Source of the DNA: Heliocidaris tuberculata
Lineage: Eukaryota; Echinodermata; Echinoidea; Camarodonta; Echinometridae
Reading direction: 5' to 3'
Length of the DNA: 64,000 bases
Assembly (NCBI GenBank): GCA_025618425.1
Contig: CM046850.1
Location: 9,923,992 to 9,987,991 of the forward strand
This document shows positions 53,755-64,000 of the stretch, in pieces. The stretch's first letter is position 1, and each line of letters opens with the position of its first letter. The notes below the pieces were generated by a model. The model did no database searches. It was not told the origin of the DNA and saw nothing but the letters and a program-made list of their open reading frames with translations. The translations under genes were made by a program, and so were the position numbers.

Positions 53755-54310
53755 CGTGAAAGTCTATAATAAACGGGTCGAAATAATCATGATATTCCTT
53801 GAATTTCTTTTATACATGAGTTGTGTAATATCAGAGGCGAAGATACGGGGCCGGGAACACGTTCCACGGGAATGGTAATATAAATGGGAAATGACGAGAA
53901 AAGAAGACAACAGAACCCTCCCACACACTCCATCTAATCGCTTACCATGTTACGTACATAGCCAGCAAAATCGTTCCCCCCCCCCCCAGATGTCAGTGCC
54001 CCCTTAATGCCTGCACCCACGCCAACGCCTCTGCTTGGAGTTGGCCAATACTTCGTGTTAATTTCAGTAACAGGTCGAAGTAATATATGATTTGCCTTGA
54101 ATGTCTTTTGTACATGGTGAGCTTTTGTAATGTCAGTGGCATAGCTATAAGGGCACTGGGGCACGTCCCCTCCCCCCTCAATCGAATGGTGTCTACGTTA
54201 TACGCCACACGGAAGATGGTCTGGACTATAGTTTGTATTTAACGCAGTAACGTCATTACGATGCCTTTGAATGTCTTATGTACACGATGAGGGTGTGTAA
54301 TATGCTGAAA
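53755..54310. repeat. Three imperfect tandem ~250-300-bp units
   Basis: CTTGAATTTCTTTTATACATGAG (split: CCTTGAATTTCTTTTATA, CATGAG), CTTGAATGTCTTTTGTACAT and TTTGAATGTCTTATGTACAC occur at about 53798, 54095 and 54268. Each is preceded by a GTCGAA/GTAA..ATGA segment and followed by GTGTAATATC- or TGTAATGTC-like sequence. CAGAGGCGAAG (53831) and CAGTGGCATAG (54136), hAT-like left ends, follow two of them. Confidence 0.6.
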
Positions 54311-54314
54311 ATCC

Positions 54315-54840
54315 TCATTATGATTACTTTAATAAACAAAACAACCTCAGATTGCTGGTATAGTATGGTCAGGTCCAATGTCTCTTTAGAAGCCTCTACG
54401 TACATTAAAGCTTGCTTCCCCCTTTAAATGAATATCTCAAATGCTAAATAGAATAACAATGACAATGATAATGTGATAGAACTATGAACTGTTTTCATGC
54501 TGGTTGATATCATTACAGCTAGGAGGGCAAGATCATTGCAATGAATTAAAACTAATAATTAGATATAATAAATTAATATAATTTGATTAAGAAGAAAAGA
54601 GGTTTATAATACATGTATTCTTAATCCTACTCTGACATAGAATGTTTCTCATAAAGGACATAAGCACAGTTTATTTCAATGGTCATGCAATGTTGGGATA
54701 AAGTGGAGTACATATCTATAGTTGATCTTTAGTTCCGGTTTGGTATTAAGTCAGTGAACTCATCTTTTTTTCATTGACTGACTGGTACTATTACACCAGA
54801 GAGAAATAAAGAGAGAGAAAGATATAGCAATTATATATAT
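54315..54840. other. No feature recognised
   Basis: AT-rich, no coding signal. Confidence 0.4.
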
Positions 54841-54845
54841 ATATA

Positions 54846-54851
54846 TAATAA

Positions 54852-54934
<83 letters not shown>
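54846..54934. repeat. (AAT)n microsatellite
   Basis: About 28 units of ATA/AAT. Confidence 0.95.
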
Positions 54935-54936
<2 letters not shown>

Positions 54937-54966
54937 CATTATGATCATTGTATATTATATCCTACC

Positions 54967-54972
54967 CTCCCC

Positions 54973-55009
<37 letters not shown>
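54967..55009. repeat. (CT)n(CA)n microsatellite at retrotransposon 3' end
   Basis: CT block then CA block, directly next to the T-run that is the retrotransposon's A-tail in the minus orientation. Confidence 0.9.
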
Positions 55010-55010
55010 T

Positions 55011-55316
55011 TTTTTTTTTTGTTTTTCAGTAATCTTTATTATATATAACATAACATTCGTCTTGAATGTATACAACAAATAACACTCGATAAAATCATTG
55101 AAACAAGGCATATACAACAAAAATATCATTGAATGAAATGTAATCATTAAAAAAGAAAAAAAAAGACGAAGACAATGAATATCAGACTGTATAACATAAT
55201 TCATTCTTACTCTAGACTCCTTATTCTACCTACTTCCCTCCCCCCTCCCCCCCCCCCTCGTCCCCCTACTTAACCCATATCACAGCATACAAACACCCCA
55301 CCATCCACACAACACG

Positions 55317-55356
<40 letters not shown>

Positions 55357-56827
55357 AAAAACACCCATACGCATCCACCTATTCATACTACATCGTCTCA
55401 GGTTCCCCCCTCCAGTCCACATACCTGACTTGAACATTTTTTATGTGTTCCCATTTTCGTAAATGCAAATGCAGTCTACCTGCTTTTGACGCTAGAGTTT
55501 TTTCATCCTCTATAAATTCCGAAATAATTTTTACTATCTTTTCTCTGGTTGGCAAGTTATTTTCTGACCTAGATTTGAAAATAGTATATTTCAACAAAAT
55601 CATCAGACTATTTACACACTTAGATCTATCAGAATTACCCCAAAAATATTTCTTGCCAATTCATATTTTTCAATTCAGCTATATCAAAATGTTCAATCAC
55701 AAATTTCCATATCTGTTTAACCTTGTCACACTGCCAAAATAAATGCGAATATGTCTCTGGTTCAAGTTGACAAAAGGAGCATAGGTTATCAGCTACAAAA
55801 CCAAATTTCATAAGCTGTTCTTTGGTATATACGACCCCGTGTACTAACATAAACTGAAATTCCCTGCATTTCCAAATCAGAGTTGAACTTCTCGGTCTGA
55901 CAAATATTTCCCTCAATTCCTTATCCGTAAAATCAAAGTTGTTGTGACCATCCCTTATCTGTATACTATAAGTGTCTTGCAACTCTTTGACAAAATGTTC
56001 ATAAATTCTCCTAGATTTTATGTATTGAAAATTAGATTTCTGCTCAAAAATATTCAAGATTATATTAAAATTTGTTAAATCAACTTGCTGAAATCTGTCT
56101 ATGGCTTCAGTATCCTTCCAATTCATTGGTATAGCACTAATTATATCGTTTATCTTAAGCAAACCGTCTCCGTTAATACCAAGACTTTGAAAGTATGCCA
56201 CCGGCTTCACATGTCCATTATCGTAAATATCTTTTAGCTGGCATATGCCACTATCATATAAATCACTATAAAAAAACGTTTTATCTCTTATACGTATATT
56301 TCTATCATTAAATATTACTGGATTTATAACATCACTTTCAACATTCCTGCATTTTTCCATATCCTGCCAAACTTTTATCATTTCCAAATAAAATGGTGGA
56401 GCACCCAATCTCAAAATGGACGAATCAAAATCAAAATCAAAATCAAAATCACATTTAAAAACAAATCTTCCCCCAACTGATCTAAAGCAGTAATCAAAAT
56501 ACAATTTCCACCCTGCATTCTTTTCTCCATATAATAAGCGTTTTAACCACATAATACGTTGTGTCTTGACAAACAGCTTGAAATTTGTCATTTTTAAGCC
56601 ACCATTTACATAATCCTGATACATTATTTTTCTTTTTATTCGGTCTTTTCCACGCCACAGAAATTCAAAAGTAATCTTTTCTACTTCAGAAAATATCCAC
56701 TGAGGAACCACTATGAGTGACGAAACATAATTAAGTTTTGATAATGCATATGTTTTGATCAGGTGTATTTTCCCCATAAGTGTTAAATCCCGTTCTTTCC
56801 ACCACCCTAAAAGCCTTTTAATTTTAC

Positions 56828-56829
<2 letters not shown>
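55011..56829 (-). mobile_element. 5'-truncated non-LTR retrotransposon in a microsatellite
   Basis: In minus orientation the element starts 5'-truncated at (TG)n, carries the C-terminal half of ORF2, a 3' UTR with AATAAAG (about 55032-55041) and an A10 tail (55011-55020). It is then followed by (TG)n(AG)n. Upstream of the 5' end the flank is (GA)n(TG)n. The 3' UTR contains a second (TG)n at about 55319-55350. Confidence 0.8.
55388..56829 (-). pseudogene. ORF2 C-terminal region (L1/Tx1-like polymerase), one frameshift
   Basis: Reads KIKRLLGWWKERDLTLMGKI, LSKLNYVSSLIVVP, then IMYQDYVNGGLKM, typical for the thumb/connection region of L1/Tx1-clade ORF2 ('GGLxxxN'). The end has the zinc-knuckle-like CSFCQLEPETYSHLFWQC followed by IWKFVIEHF. 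The frame is lost at a T-run near 55640 and resumes one base shifted (SLMILLKYTIFKSRSE) to a stop at 55388. A (GATTTT)n-derived DFDFDFD run lies near 56430. Dead copy. Confidence 0.85.
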
Positions 56830-56872
<43 letters not shown>

Positions 56873-56889
56873 CTCTCTCTCTCTCTCTC
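56830..56889. repeat. (CA)n(CT)n microsatellite at retrotransposon 5' end
   Basis: CA block (56831-56868) then CT block (56869-56890), the mirror of the 3' flank. Confidence 0.95.
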
Positions 56890-57000
56890 TTAACTCTCCA
56901 CCAAAGATTGAGAAGACATTTTCTGCAATTACGTAGACAAGGTGAAGAGGTTGCTCGACATTCTGCTCTAAAACCATCACAATGAAAGTTTTAGGTATCA

Positions 57001-57031
57001 CCAAGGAGGTACTAGGCAAGTACCTCCTTGG
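57001..57031. repeat. 13-bp-arm hairpin
   Basis: CCAAGGAGGTACT, loop AGGCA, AGTACCTCCTTGG; perfect arms. The arm starts like the hairpin at 45018 (CCAAGG). Confidence 0.85.
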
Positions 57032-57039
57032 AATCACAA

Positions 57040-57600
57040 TTTCACAAAAGACGTGTCACTTATAAGCACTGAGAAGCTACACACCATAAAGATATTATGA
57101 CACAAGCGACTAAAATCACATTACAAGATTAGGATAATTCTAAAAAGACATAAGAGGATTTCAAGATCAGTAGGGAATTTTACTGCACTTAGATGAAAAT
57201 GTAATTTGAGAGAGAGAAAAAAAAAAGATTGACAGAAAGAGAAGAGAGAGAGAGAGAGAGGGAGAGGGAGAAAGAAAGAGAGAGAGAGAGATTAAAAAAA
57301 AAAAGAATTATGATAGTAGAATCACACCCTTCCTCACTTCCCCCCCCCCCCCCCCCCCTCCACTATCTCTTTCTCTTAACATGACAATTACGGAAAAGAG
57401 ATGACGAGGTTTGTCGACATTCTCCTTTAAAACCATCACAAAGAAAGCCTTAGGAATCACGATTTCACCAATAACATGTCACTTTTAAGAACTGAAAAGC
57501 TATACTTTCTTCACACAATCGACTTGCATCACATTACAGGATTAGGATAATTCTTAAATTTAAGAAGATTTCAAAAACATTTTGGCATTTAACTGTATGA
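57040..57600. other. (GA)n tracts and poly-C, no gene
   Basis: GA-rich blocks at 57235-57290 and a poly-C at 57343-57358. Segment 57390-57560 is a diverged direct copy of 56930-57150 (words AAAACCATCACAA, GAAGCTA/AAAAGCTATAC, ATTACA.GATTAGGATAATTC). Confidence 0.5.
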
Positions 57601-57681
57601 GAGAATAATGGTTGCGTCGCTTAAATCAAAGTTCCCCAGAGCTGTCCTCCCTTTTGAAATTTTTGCAAAGGTTGAAAAAAT

Positions 57682-57752
57682 GTCTCCGCCTGGTATCGAA
57701 CCCAGGTCACTGGCTTAGAACGCCAATGCCTTAACCACTAGAACACAGAGAT
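57682..57752 (-). pseudogene. tRNA-Arg(UCU)-like pseudogene, third copy
   Basis: Anticodon loop GTTCTAA and T-loop region are kept. The acceptor stem (ATCTCTG/CGGAGAC) has an A-C mismatch and a wobble pair, the D stem begins TTCT, and the T stem CTGGG/CCAGG has a mismatch. A T6 run follows. Confidence 0.65.
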
Positions 57753-57783
57753 GGGCCAGCGGTTTCGACGACACCACATTCAA

Positions 57784-58004
57784 TAGACCGCTTCGGTAAT
57801 GTATGCAAATTGTATACATACCTTTCAAACAAAGGTTGTTCTTGCCGGACATAGCAACAAGTAATGTATGCAAACTGAATTGAGGCTTTGATTGAGGATT
57901 GAAGCATTGAGGCTATTTATATAAAGCAGTTTAATGGATAGCTCGTCACTACGTGCTCAGAGAAGAAATGTGCATAAATTTGTATACATTACAGAACCGG
58001 TCTA
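57784..58004. mobile_element. TAGACC-ended MITE A
   Basis: Starts TAGACCGCTTCGGTAATGTA and ends TACATTACAGAACCGGTCTA, inverse with few mismatches. Removing 57784-58004 joins ..ATTCAA and TTGACCGAC.., which matches the uninterrupted copies (ATTCAACTGACCGAC at about 37323) in length. No target duplication remains. Confidence 0.85.
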
Positions 58005-58207
58005 TTGACCGACAGATTGACAAATTTGCAACCTTATTAATTAATTCCATTGTCGGGGGCAGGTGAGTTTTGAACAATGACAAGCCGCATGCCTCAGCTG
58101 GATCCAAGCGTATGCTTCGAGATACATGTACATGAATAATTATGTATAAGTGTAAGGAAATAACCTATATAACAGCTTTGGCATCTCTACAGTGGAAATA
58201 AGAACAA

Positions 58208-58424
58208 TAGACCTGTTCACAGAGTTATTCAAATTCATGGATGTTTCTTTTCTGGGGACCTAGTAACGAGGTATTCCATTAACCTGTCATTAATGAATGA
58301 ACTACAAGTTTTCATACATTACTTGTTGCTATGTCTGACAAGCCTCTGACAAGCTTTCATGTTGTCAAGAACAACCTTTGTTAATAGTATGCATAAAATT
58401 TAAATAAATTTGTGAACAGGTCTA
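58208..58424. mobile_element. TAGACC-ended MITE B
   Basis: Starts TAGACCTGTTCACA and ends TGTGAACAGGTCTA. Interior shares GTTGCTATGTC and AAGAACAACCTTTG with MITE A in inverse orientation. Removing it joins ..AACAA and TTGTGAGAAATG.., again the same length as the empty copies. Confidence 0.85.
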
Positions 58425-58456
58425 TTGTGAGAAATGAAAATGAAATTATGGTTGCG

Positions 58457-59050
58457 TTAATAATGGAAGAGATGGGGAGGGGGAGGGGGGGGGGAGGGAG
58501 AGTGGGTCACTCTCTGGACTTTGCTTACGGGGAAGGTCGAGGTGGTGTATAGTCACGAATGAAATCGCTTTTACCGCTTCCAGATCAAAACCTAGGGATT
58601 CAATAGCGCCGAGTACTTGACGTTCAGCATTCCGCTGATTCTTGACGTTTCCTGCCGGTGCCTTCAAATTGTAAAAAATAATATTCTGTTTGCGATCGTG
58701 AAGCTCTATAGCGCGGTCATGGCTTCCGCCAGCTTGCATTCTGTCTCCTTCACATCTATCTCAAGGAGTGGGACTGCGTCGTTTTCCAAGTACGAGCCGT
58801 CTTTTGTAGATCCGCTGTCGTTTCCCGAAGAAGCTTGATCTCGTTCCGTAGTTCGGCGATCCCGCTGTCGGTCATATCGAACTTCTGAAGGATTTTTTCC
58901 CGAAAGCCCGTCGAAGTCCGCCCGTAGCTTACATAGATCCCTCGGTAGCATAGTGAGCCATGGGCTTGCTGGTAGTTTTCTCGTGATTTTTACTGATTTT
59001 TTAGAAAATATGGCTTGAAGATGGTAGAAGATTACGAGATAGAATTCCTT
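58457..59050 (-). pseudogene. Frameshifted ORF1-like remnant (non-LTR element)
   Basis: Minus-strand reading gives RADFDGLSGKNPSEVRYD and EIDVKETECKLAEAM (coiled-coil-like). In another frame it gives HDRKQNIIFYNLKAPAGN, RNAERQVLGAIESLGFDLEA. 'R..NIIFYNL' followed by a two-helix segment is the usual CR1/L2 ORF1 order (coiled coil, then RRM-like). At least one frameshift near 58730. Confidence 0.5.
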
Positions 59051-59104
59051 AGTCCTTAGAAAAATGAAAATAACGATGATGCCAGTGGATTTTGATGTCA
59101 AATC

Positions 59105-60130
59105 TTAGTTGGAAAAAGTGTCGTGCTACATGCTTAAAAGCGCCCTCTTACATATGCCAAAGTAGACATTATGCCAAAGTAGACATTATGCCAAAGTAGA
59201 ACTGAAAAGTTGCACGTCATGGTAAGTCATTACACAAAAGACACAATATGATTATAATTACGAGCCTTTATATGATTCCTAAATTAGAGTTGCAACTTCA
59301 CAGAAAGTGGGACATCGACCTACAAAAAATTGAACCATACCTCCAACTAAAATCCTTTGATTTACGAGATCCTAATCTCCACAGATATTCTTTAATATTC
59401 TTTAATAAGCTTGGCCTTTCAAAGTTAATTTTGATTTATTTCAGATTGATTTTTATAAGTCATCAAAAAAAAATCGACATTACGTCTGAATACTATCCCA
59501 ACACAAAAGAAGTTTGTCGTACATGTTTATTCACAGTCATGAAGATTAGAACTGAAACTGTGCACGTCATAAAGATGAGTCAATGAACTCGGAATCCACT
59601 CAATATGAATGTCGAAGGGCATAATAATTACCCAGTGGGCTGACATCTCTTGCACAAATATTAACTTGTCATAAAGACAATTTTAAGTGGTAAGAAAGTA
59701 ATGGCTATCGGCCTCGTGGACTGAAACTCTTCCTGGATACTCCCTCGATATAGGCCAGGAGCCTGTCCCGAAATAGTTCCGTCATTTTAAATATTATGAG
59801 ATTTGACCCTTTAAAGTTACTTAGACCATCCATGTAATTCACAAAAAAGTTTGTCAGCCTTATAGAAGCTGCCGGGTTTAGTCTCCAGAGCCACCCCCCC
59901 CCCCCCCCCCCCCCAAGCACCAGAGCCCCTAAGTCGGGTCGAATTCAGCCCGTCAAATTTTGATAGAATGAAGTTGTAATGAATGTAAAGAATGATAAGG
60001 ATAAAACAACAATAATTACAACAAATATAAAAAGCACTCAAAAATATAAAATAGAATTTTAAAAATCAATGAAAACTGCTGAGATTTTTTGGACTGTTAG
60101 GAGCTAGCATCAGGGGACACGTCAATGGAC
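59105..60130. other. Intergenic with a short tandem repeat
   Basis: TATGCCAAAGTAGACAT occurs three times at 59154-59205. A poly-C tract is at 59888-59914. The plus ORF at 59248-59586 has an unconvincing composition. Confidence 0.45.
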
Positions 60131-60137
60131 ATATCCT

Positions 60138-60913
60138 CAGAGGCGTCACTAGAGGGGGTCTGGGAGTGCACACCTGTCCTCCCACTTTAAATTACTATCG
60201 GCAAATGCGCCACCCCTGTCGGCAAAAAAAGAGGATGGGGAAAAGGAGAGGGAAGAGGAAAGAGAAAAGGAAAAGGAAAAGCAGAAAAGGAAAAGGAAAA
60301 GCAGAAAAGAGAAAGGAGAGGGGAAAGAGAGAAGAAAAGGGAAAACGAAAAGATAGGGAAAAAGAGAAAGAAAAGAAGGAAAGAAAAAGGGAAAAGTAAT
60401 AATAAGAAGGAAAAACTGTCCATTTTTTTTGCTCTATCGCTTCTCTCGCTCGCAAAAACACTGGAAATTTAGAGACAAAATGCTTCCCCCTTCGGCAATG
60501 GGCTGCAGCCCCTCCCCCTCCCGAGGATTTTCAAAATTCCGATATTCGGGCAACCACCGCTTCATATTCGGGAGCAAGGTGCCAGAATATTTGGGCAGCG
60601 AGGTTCCCGGATGATTATGCAACTTCTGTATGTAACTTCTGTACATTTTCACTACGAAAACTTAAAAAAAATAGAAATTGGAGAGTTGATATTCGGGCAA
60701 AAGGCGTCAGCCCCCTTGCGAAAATTAGCCCGTATGATCCAGATCTCTATATCTGGATTTTATGTTATTATTATTATTATATGTGTGTGTGTGGGGGGGG
60801 GGGGGATTAGGGTGCAGCATTTTTGTCGGCAAATTCGGGTTTAACATCCTGAAAATTTGTCTTCAAATTTCGGTGTCACTCCCCTCTTGCAAAATGTTCT
60901 AGCGACGCCCCTG
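60138..60913. mobile_element. hAT-like element (CAGAGGCGTCACTAG ends, 8-bp TSD)
   Basis: Left CAGAGGCGTCACTAG, right CTAGCGACGCCCCTG (inverse CAGGGGCGTCGCTAG). Flanks CATATCCT (60130-60137) and CATATTCT (60914-60921): 8 bp with one mismatch. Inside are a purine-rich (GGAAAAG)n tract, GGGCTGCAGCCCC and a (TG)n/poly-G block. No transposase. Confidence 0.85.
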
Positions 60914-60919
60914 CATATT

Positions 60920-61925
60920 CTCTACTATTCTACGTGTAATATTCTGACATTTATCATGAGATCAATGGCGAATAGTGTTTTTTGTTCAGTAAAAGCAATA
61001 GTTTGCTGCACTGAGTTAAAACTATTATCCTATATTATAAACATGACGTCAAAAGGATCACGCCTTTTTTCCATGAAGGATAGAATATTCAATAGAAGAA
61101 CATTTTTTGTGGTTTATGTATGTTTGTAAGAAGAAGGTAAGTGGAAGGGACCAAGGCCTTGATTTGACAGTCTTTATACCACATAATGGGAGTTTAAATC
61201 CGGATTTCATTCGCGATATTTTCATTCAAAATAATGTCTGTACGTCAAACGTAGACATTCGCATAGTATATAGAATTTCGTTTCGCTCCCAGTTTATAAT
61301 GAAACACGAACTAGAGCGCCTAGTTTATGATGAGTGATATGACGTAAAAACCAAAATACTGATACCATGTGGTTAGTTCTGTTTCAACATCGGTAAGGTA
61401 ATATGTTATTTGATTAGAAGAAAAATTATTTTGTGAAATGATGAAATGTTCATTTTTTTTATTTTCATTTCCAACAGAACAGTGATTTTGACAAGAAATC
61501 AAATATACAATTCAATATTCAATAATATAATACATTTCACTTGGTTTAAAGTATAAAATAGAAAGTATACATAAACATCAAGTATAATAGTTCTTTTTTA
61601 TTTTTCAAGTTAAACCTGTGGGAATGGAGGGATCCACTGAAAAGTAGAGCTTGTAAAATGTGGATCCCTCAAAATAATGACAAACATAATTTTTGTAACA
61701 CGTAAATATATTGGCTTGAAAAAATTATGAATATACATCGATTACCAAAAAGTGGCAAAATAATAATACAATCGTAAATCCGTAATTTGAAAACTTGTGA
61801 AAATGATCTCAAATTGGAGATGTTTTCTCCTTGACTGATTTTTTTTTCTTTCTATTTATGAATAATTGTTGATATTCAAGATTTCCGGAACCTGATCAAT
61901 AAGTATCTGTTGAAATCAATATAGT
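60920..61925. other. No feature recognised
   Basis: AT-rich; no coding signal. GGGATCCACTGAAAAG..TGTGGATCCCTC at 61630-61672 is a small inverted repeat. Confidence 0.4.
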
Positions 61926-61929
61926 CTTA

Positions 61930-63060
61930 TTTATTCAATTCAGTTTCAATTTAAAGACATTTATTTCCAACTTTTCAATATACAAAGTAATAAATGAGCA
62001 AAAATAATGTGCATGTATTTTTACCCAAAATATGACAAAATATACATTAATGTGGTACATGCATAGTTGGAGGACACACCTCTAAAAGCAAAAGCTTGGG
62101 GTGAGGGTGCCCTTAGTACACAATACATTATTACATAATAAATATATAAAAAGAAAATAACTACATACAAAAAAAGAAAGAGACCGCTGAGCTTGATTGG
62201 AGGGAAAAAAGAGGGGAGGGAAAAAAAGAAAAGAAAAAGAAGGGGAAAGAGGAAAAAGAAGGGGAGAATGGAGGTGCAACATGAGAGGAGTACGGAAAAG
62301 AGAAATATTCACGAAGAGGCAGAGAGAAGAAAAGGAGAGAATAGGTACAATGGAGGGTGGGGAAGTGAAGTGAAATATTTTTCATCCTTCTTGAGAAGCT
62401 AGCGAGAGATGCTGAGTATTTTATTGTGTCAGGGATAACGTTCCACAGCTTGGGTCCTGAGTACCGGATATTATGTTGGAATAATAGGGTTCTGTGCTTG
62501 GGTAGATGGATGTGATTTGCGTGTCTGATTTCGTATTTATGAACAGTAGAATTTAATTGAAAGAGGTTACAAAATTCTTCAGGGAATAAATTGTTTGTAC
62601 ATCTGTACATAAAAATGCTTTTTTAATGTTTATTTGTATCGGTAAATTTTAGTATGTTAAATTGTTTGAACAAATGGTCGACGTGACACCGGGGAGCAGT
62701 ACCTGTAGTTATACGAATTATTTTCTTTTGTAGAGTGATTAGTTTTTGCAATTTGGAGGTTGTAGAGTTCCCCAGGCCAGGTTGCAGTATGATAGATATG
62801 GTAGAATAGAGAATTGTAAAGCATACGGAGGATGTTGTTTGGTAAAATGTGCCGCAGTCTAGAAATGATGCCAATGTTTTTAGAGACTTTGTTTTCTGTT
62901 TCAAGAATGTGTTTTTTCCAAGACATAGAACTGTCGATGTGCACACCTAGAAATTTTGTGTTTTCAACTCTAGATAGTAGTACGTTGTCGAGATATATGG
63001 AAATTCTGTCTAAATCAATGTTTTTATTGTTGTGAAAGATCATATAATTACTTTTTTTTT
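61930..63060 (-). mobile_element. L2/CR1-like retrotransposon, 3' part
   Basis: Minus-strand pieces read VENTKFLGVHIDSSMSWKKH, SKNIGIISRLRHILPNNIL, KLITLQKKIIRITTG and HVDHLFKQFNILKF. After frame changes they continue LFPEEFCNLFQLN, HRTLLFQHNIRYSGPKLWN and IPDTIKYSASLASF. This is the conserved order of the CR1/L2 polymerase C-terminus. A GA-rich block (62200-62290) and a shared 3' end (61957-62120; also at 11318) follow. Several frameshifts; dead. Confidence 0.85.
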
Positions 63061-63329
63061 AGATTGACAGACAATTTATTAGCCTTAAACCACTCGCATA
63101 TAAAGCTTAGCTGTTGATTAACATTACTGCACAGTGAGGTAAGATTTGATCCACTACATAAAATATTCGTGTCGTCGGCATAAAGAACAAAAGCAATTCT
63201 GAGTGGGAGGGGGGAGGGGGCGGGGGATTTACCAAGAGTAGCCTTATTATACTATAGATACAAAGCTCCTTGGGGGATGAATATATCATTAACCCGGCAT
63301 GCCAGGTATCCAAATAATAAACCTGGGTT

Positions 63330-63515
63330 CAGGTGCGTCGCTGGCGGGGGATGTGGGGATGTGGGGATGTGATCCTCCCCCCCCCCCCCACTCAGAATTG
63401 CTGTCGGCAAATGCACCACCTCTGTCGGCAAAAAAAAAAAAAAAAAAAAAAGAAAGAGGGGGGGGGGGGTGAGAGGGAAGAGAAAAGGAAAAGGAGAAAA
63501 GAGAATTTTGCAAGG
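63330..63515. mobile_element. Partial hAT-like element of the 60138 family
   Basis: Left end CAGGTGCGTCGCTGG, then poly-C, CTGTCGGCAAATGCACCACC and TCTGTCGGCAAAAA, nearly as at 60195-60230, then a GA-rich tract. The right terminus is not found. Confidence 0.65.
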
Positions 63516-63599
63516 TTTGTAACTCTTGAATAATTATGATCGGCAATAGAGTAAATGTCACGGCGTGGTACGTATTCACAGGCGAGTAAAAACTCTTAT

Positions 63600-63785
63600 A
63601 TGAAAGAAGGTTGAGTTCTAGTAAAGATGAAAATAATTTTAAGCTTTCTCAATCTTTTTATGTCAGTCTGGAAGAGTATTTATTATGGAAGAAACGCTCC
63701 TTGAAAATGATTGCTCTTCAAATGCCCTCATATTGAAAATATAGCAAGAAAAAGCTGAAAAGTCAGTTTGACCAAACTTTCATGC
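63600..63785. repeat. Partial MITE of the AAAGTTGAGTTCTGG family
   Basis: GGTTGAGTTCTAGTAAAGAT, CTTTCTCAATCTTTTTATG, ATGATTGCTCTTCAAATGC and AAAATATAGCAAGAAAAAG match the element at 39722/50336. The right end is lost into (GT)n. Confidence 0.65.
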
Positions 63786-63788
63786 CAC

Positions 63789-63792
63789 ATGT

Positions 63793-63846
<54 letters not shown>
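63789..63846. repeat. (GT)n microsatellite
   Basis: Pure GT run. Confidence 0.95.
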
Positions 63847-63848
<2 letters not shown>

Positions 63849-63854
63849 TTGAGG

Positions 63855-64000
63855 ATCCAGGGACCCCAAAAAAGGGCCCAAAAATGCTGAGGACTTTTTT
63901 TTTTTTTTTTTTGTTGCTTGTCAGAGATTTCTTGAGTTAAGAAGGGGCCCAAAAATGCTGAGGCTCTTTTTTTTTTTTTCGCTTGTCAGAAAATGTTAGG
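63855..64000. repeat. Short direct repeat with T-runs
   Basis: GGGCCCAAAAATGCTGAGG followed by a T-run and GCTTGTCAGA occurs twice (63876 and 63945). It continues past the window edge. Confidence 0.7.

Larger units (their letters stand above)
57601..58456. repeat. tRNA-containing repeat, distant copy with two inserted MITEs
   Basis: Matches the tandem repeat at 36661-37485 (GAGAATAATGGTTGCGTC, the tRNA-like part, TCGGGGGCAGGTGAGTTTTG, GCATGCCTCAGCTGGATCC, then a second unit starting TGTAAGGAAATAACC). It is interrupted at 57784 and 58208 by MITEs that are absent from the other copies. The second unit is truncated at about 58456. Confidence 0.85.

Noticed and set aside
60166..60461. Lys/Glu-rich or Phe/Ser-rich ORFs at 60.2-60.5 kb
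   Set aside because: Translations of a purine-rich tract inside a transposon; no support as coding.

Overview
The window looks like nuclear DNA of a marine deuterostome, most likely a sea urchin. Coding sequence is sparse and cut into short exons with GT/AG introns. The longest gene is a Tie-like receptor of the EGF/Ig/FN3 kind that echinoids carry in large numbers. The rest is packed with CR1/L2-like retrotransposon ends, TIR elements (MITEs), long (CTA)n, (TA)n and (CA)n arrays, and poly-G/poly-C tracts. The echinoid assignment is inference from gene and repeat style, not from a marker gene.

Region by region. (1) 0.8-12.8 kb, plus strand: ten phase-compatible exons encode a single-pass receptor: Ig-like, five EGF-like exons, Ig-like, FN3, transmembrane helix, then one long cytoplasmic exon. 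The 5' end (signal peptide) was not found. The usual kinase exons are absent; the tail instead carries seven YEEYD-type motifs with a 14-residue period. Two exons carry lesions (a roughly 190-bp insertion, and an in-frame TGA unless a weak acceptor is used). (2) 15.8-24.4 kb, minus strand: five exons that join in perfect phase encode the C-terminal ~308 residues of a helical TPR-like, coiled-coil protein ending in an HPD-containing J-like segment. A 660-bp duplication full of (CTA)n copies part of one exon. (3) 24.4-31.9 kb: repeats, pentanucleotide (ACTCG)n arrays, degraded coding-like debris and two copies of one MITE. (4) 31.9-33.2 and 42.1-42.9 kb, minus strand: two paralogous genes that consist almost only of tandem cold-shock domains (four and three), each with a TATA-like box upstream. 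(5) 36.6-37.5 and 57.6-58.5 kb: a ~410-bp repeat carrying a tRNA-Arg(UCU)-like gene; the distant copy holds two related MITEs whose empty sites can be read in the other copies. (6) 45-64 kb: mostly transposon remnants, including a 5'-truncated non-LTR element sitting inside a (TG)n/(GA)n microsatellite, two L2-like tails, and several small hAT-like elements with 8-bp target duplications.

There is no sign that the four gene loci work in one pathway. The receptor would act at the cell surface, the J/TPR protein probably as a co-chaperone-like scaffold, and the cold-shock proteins as RNA/ssDNA binders. The most unusual items are the kinase-less YEEYD receptor, the cold-shock gene pair, and a class of foldback elements built from one short motif repeated in one orientation and then in the other.
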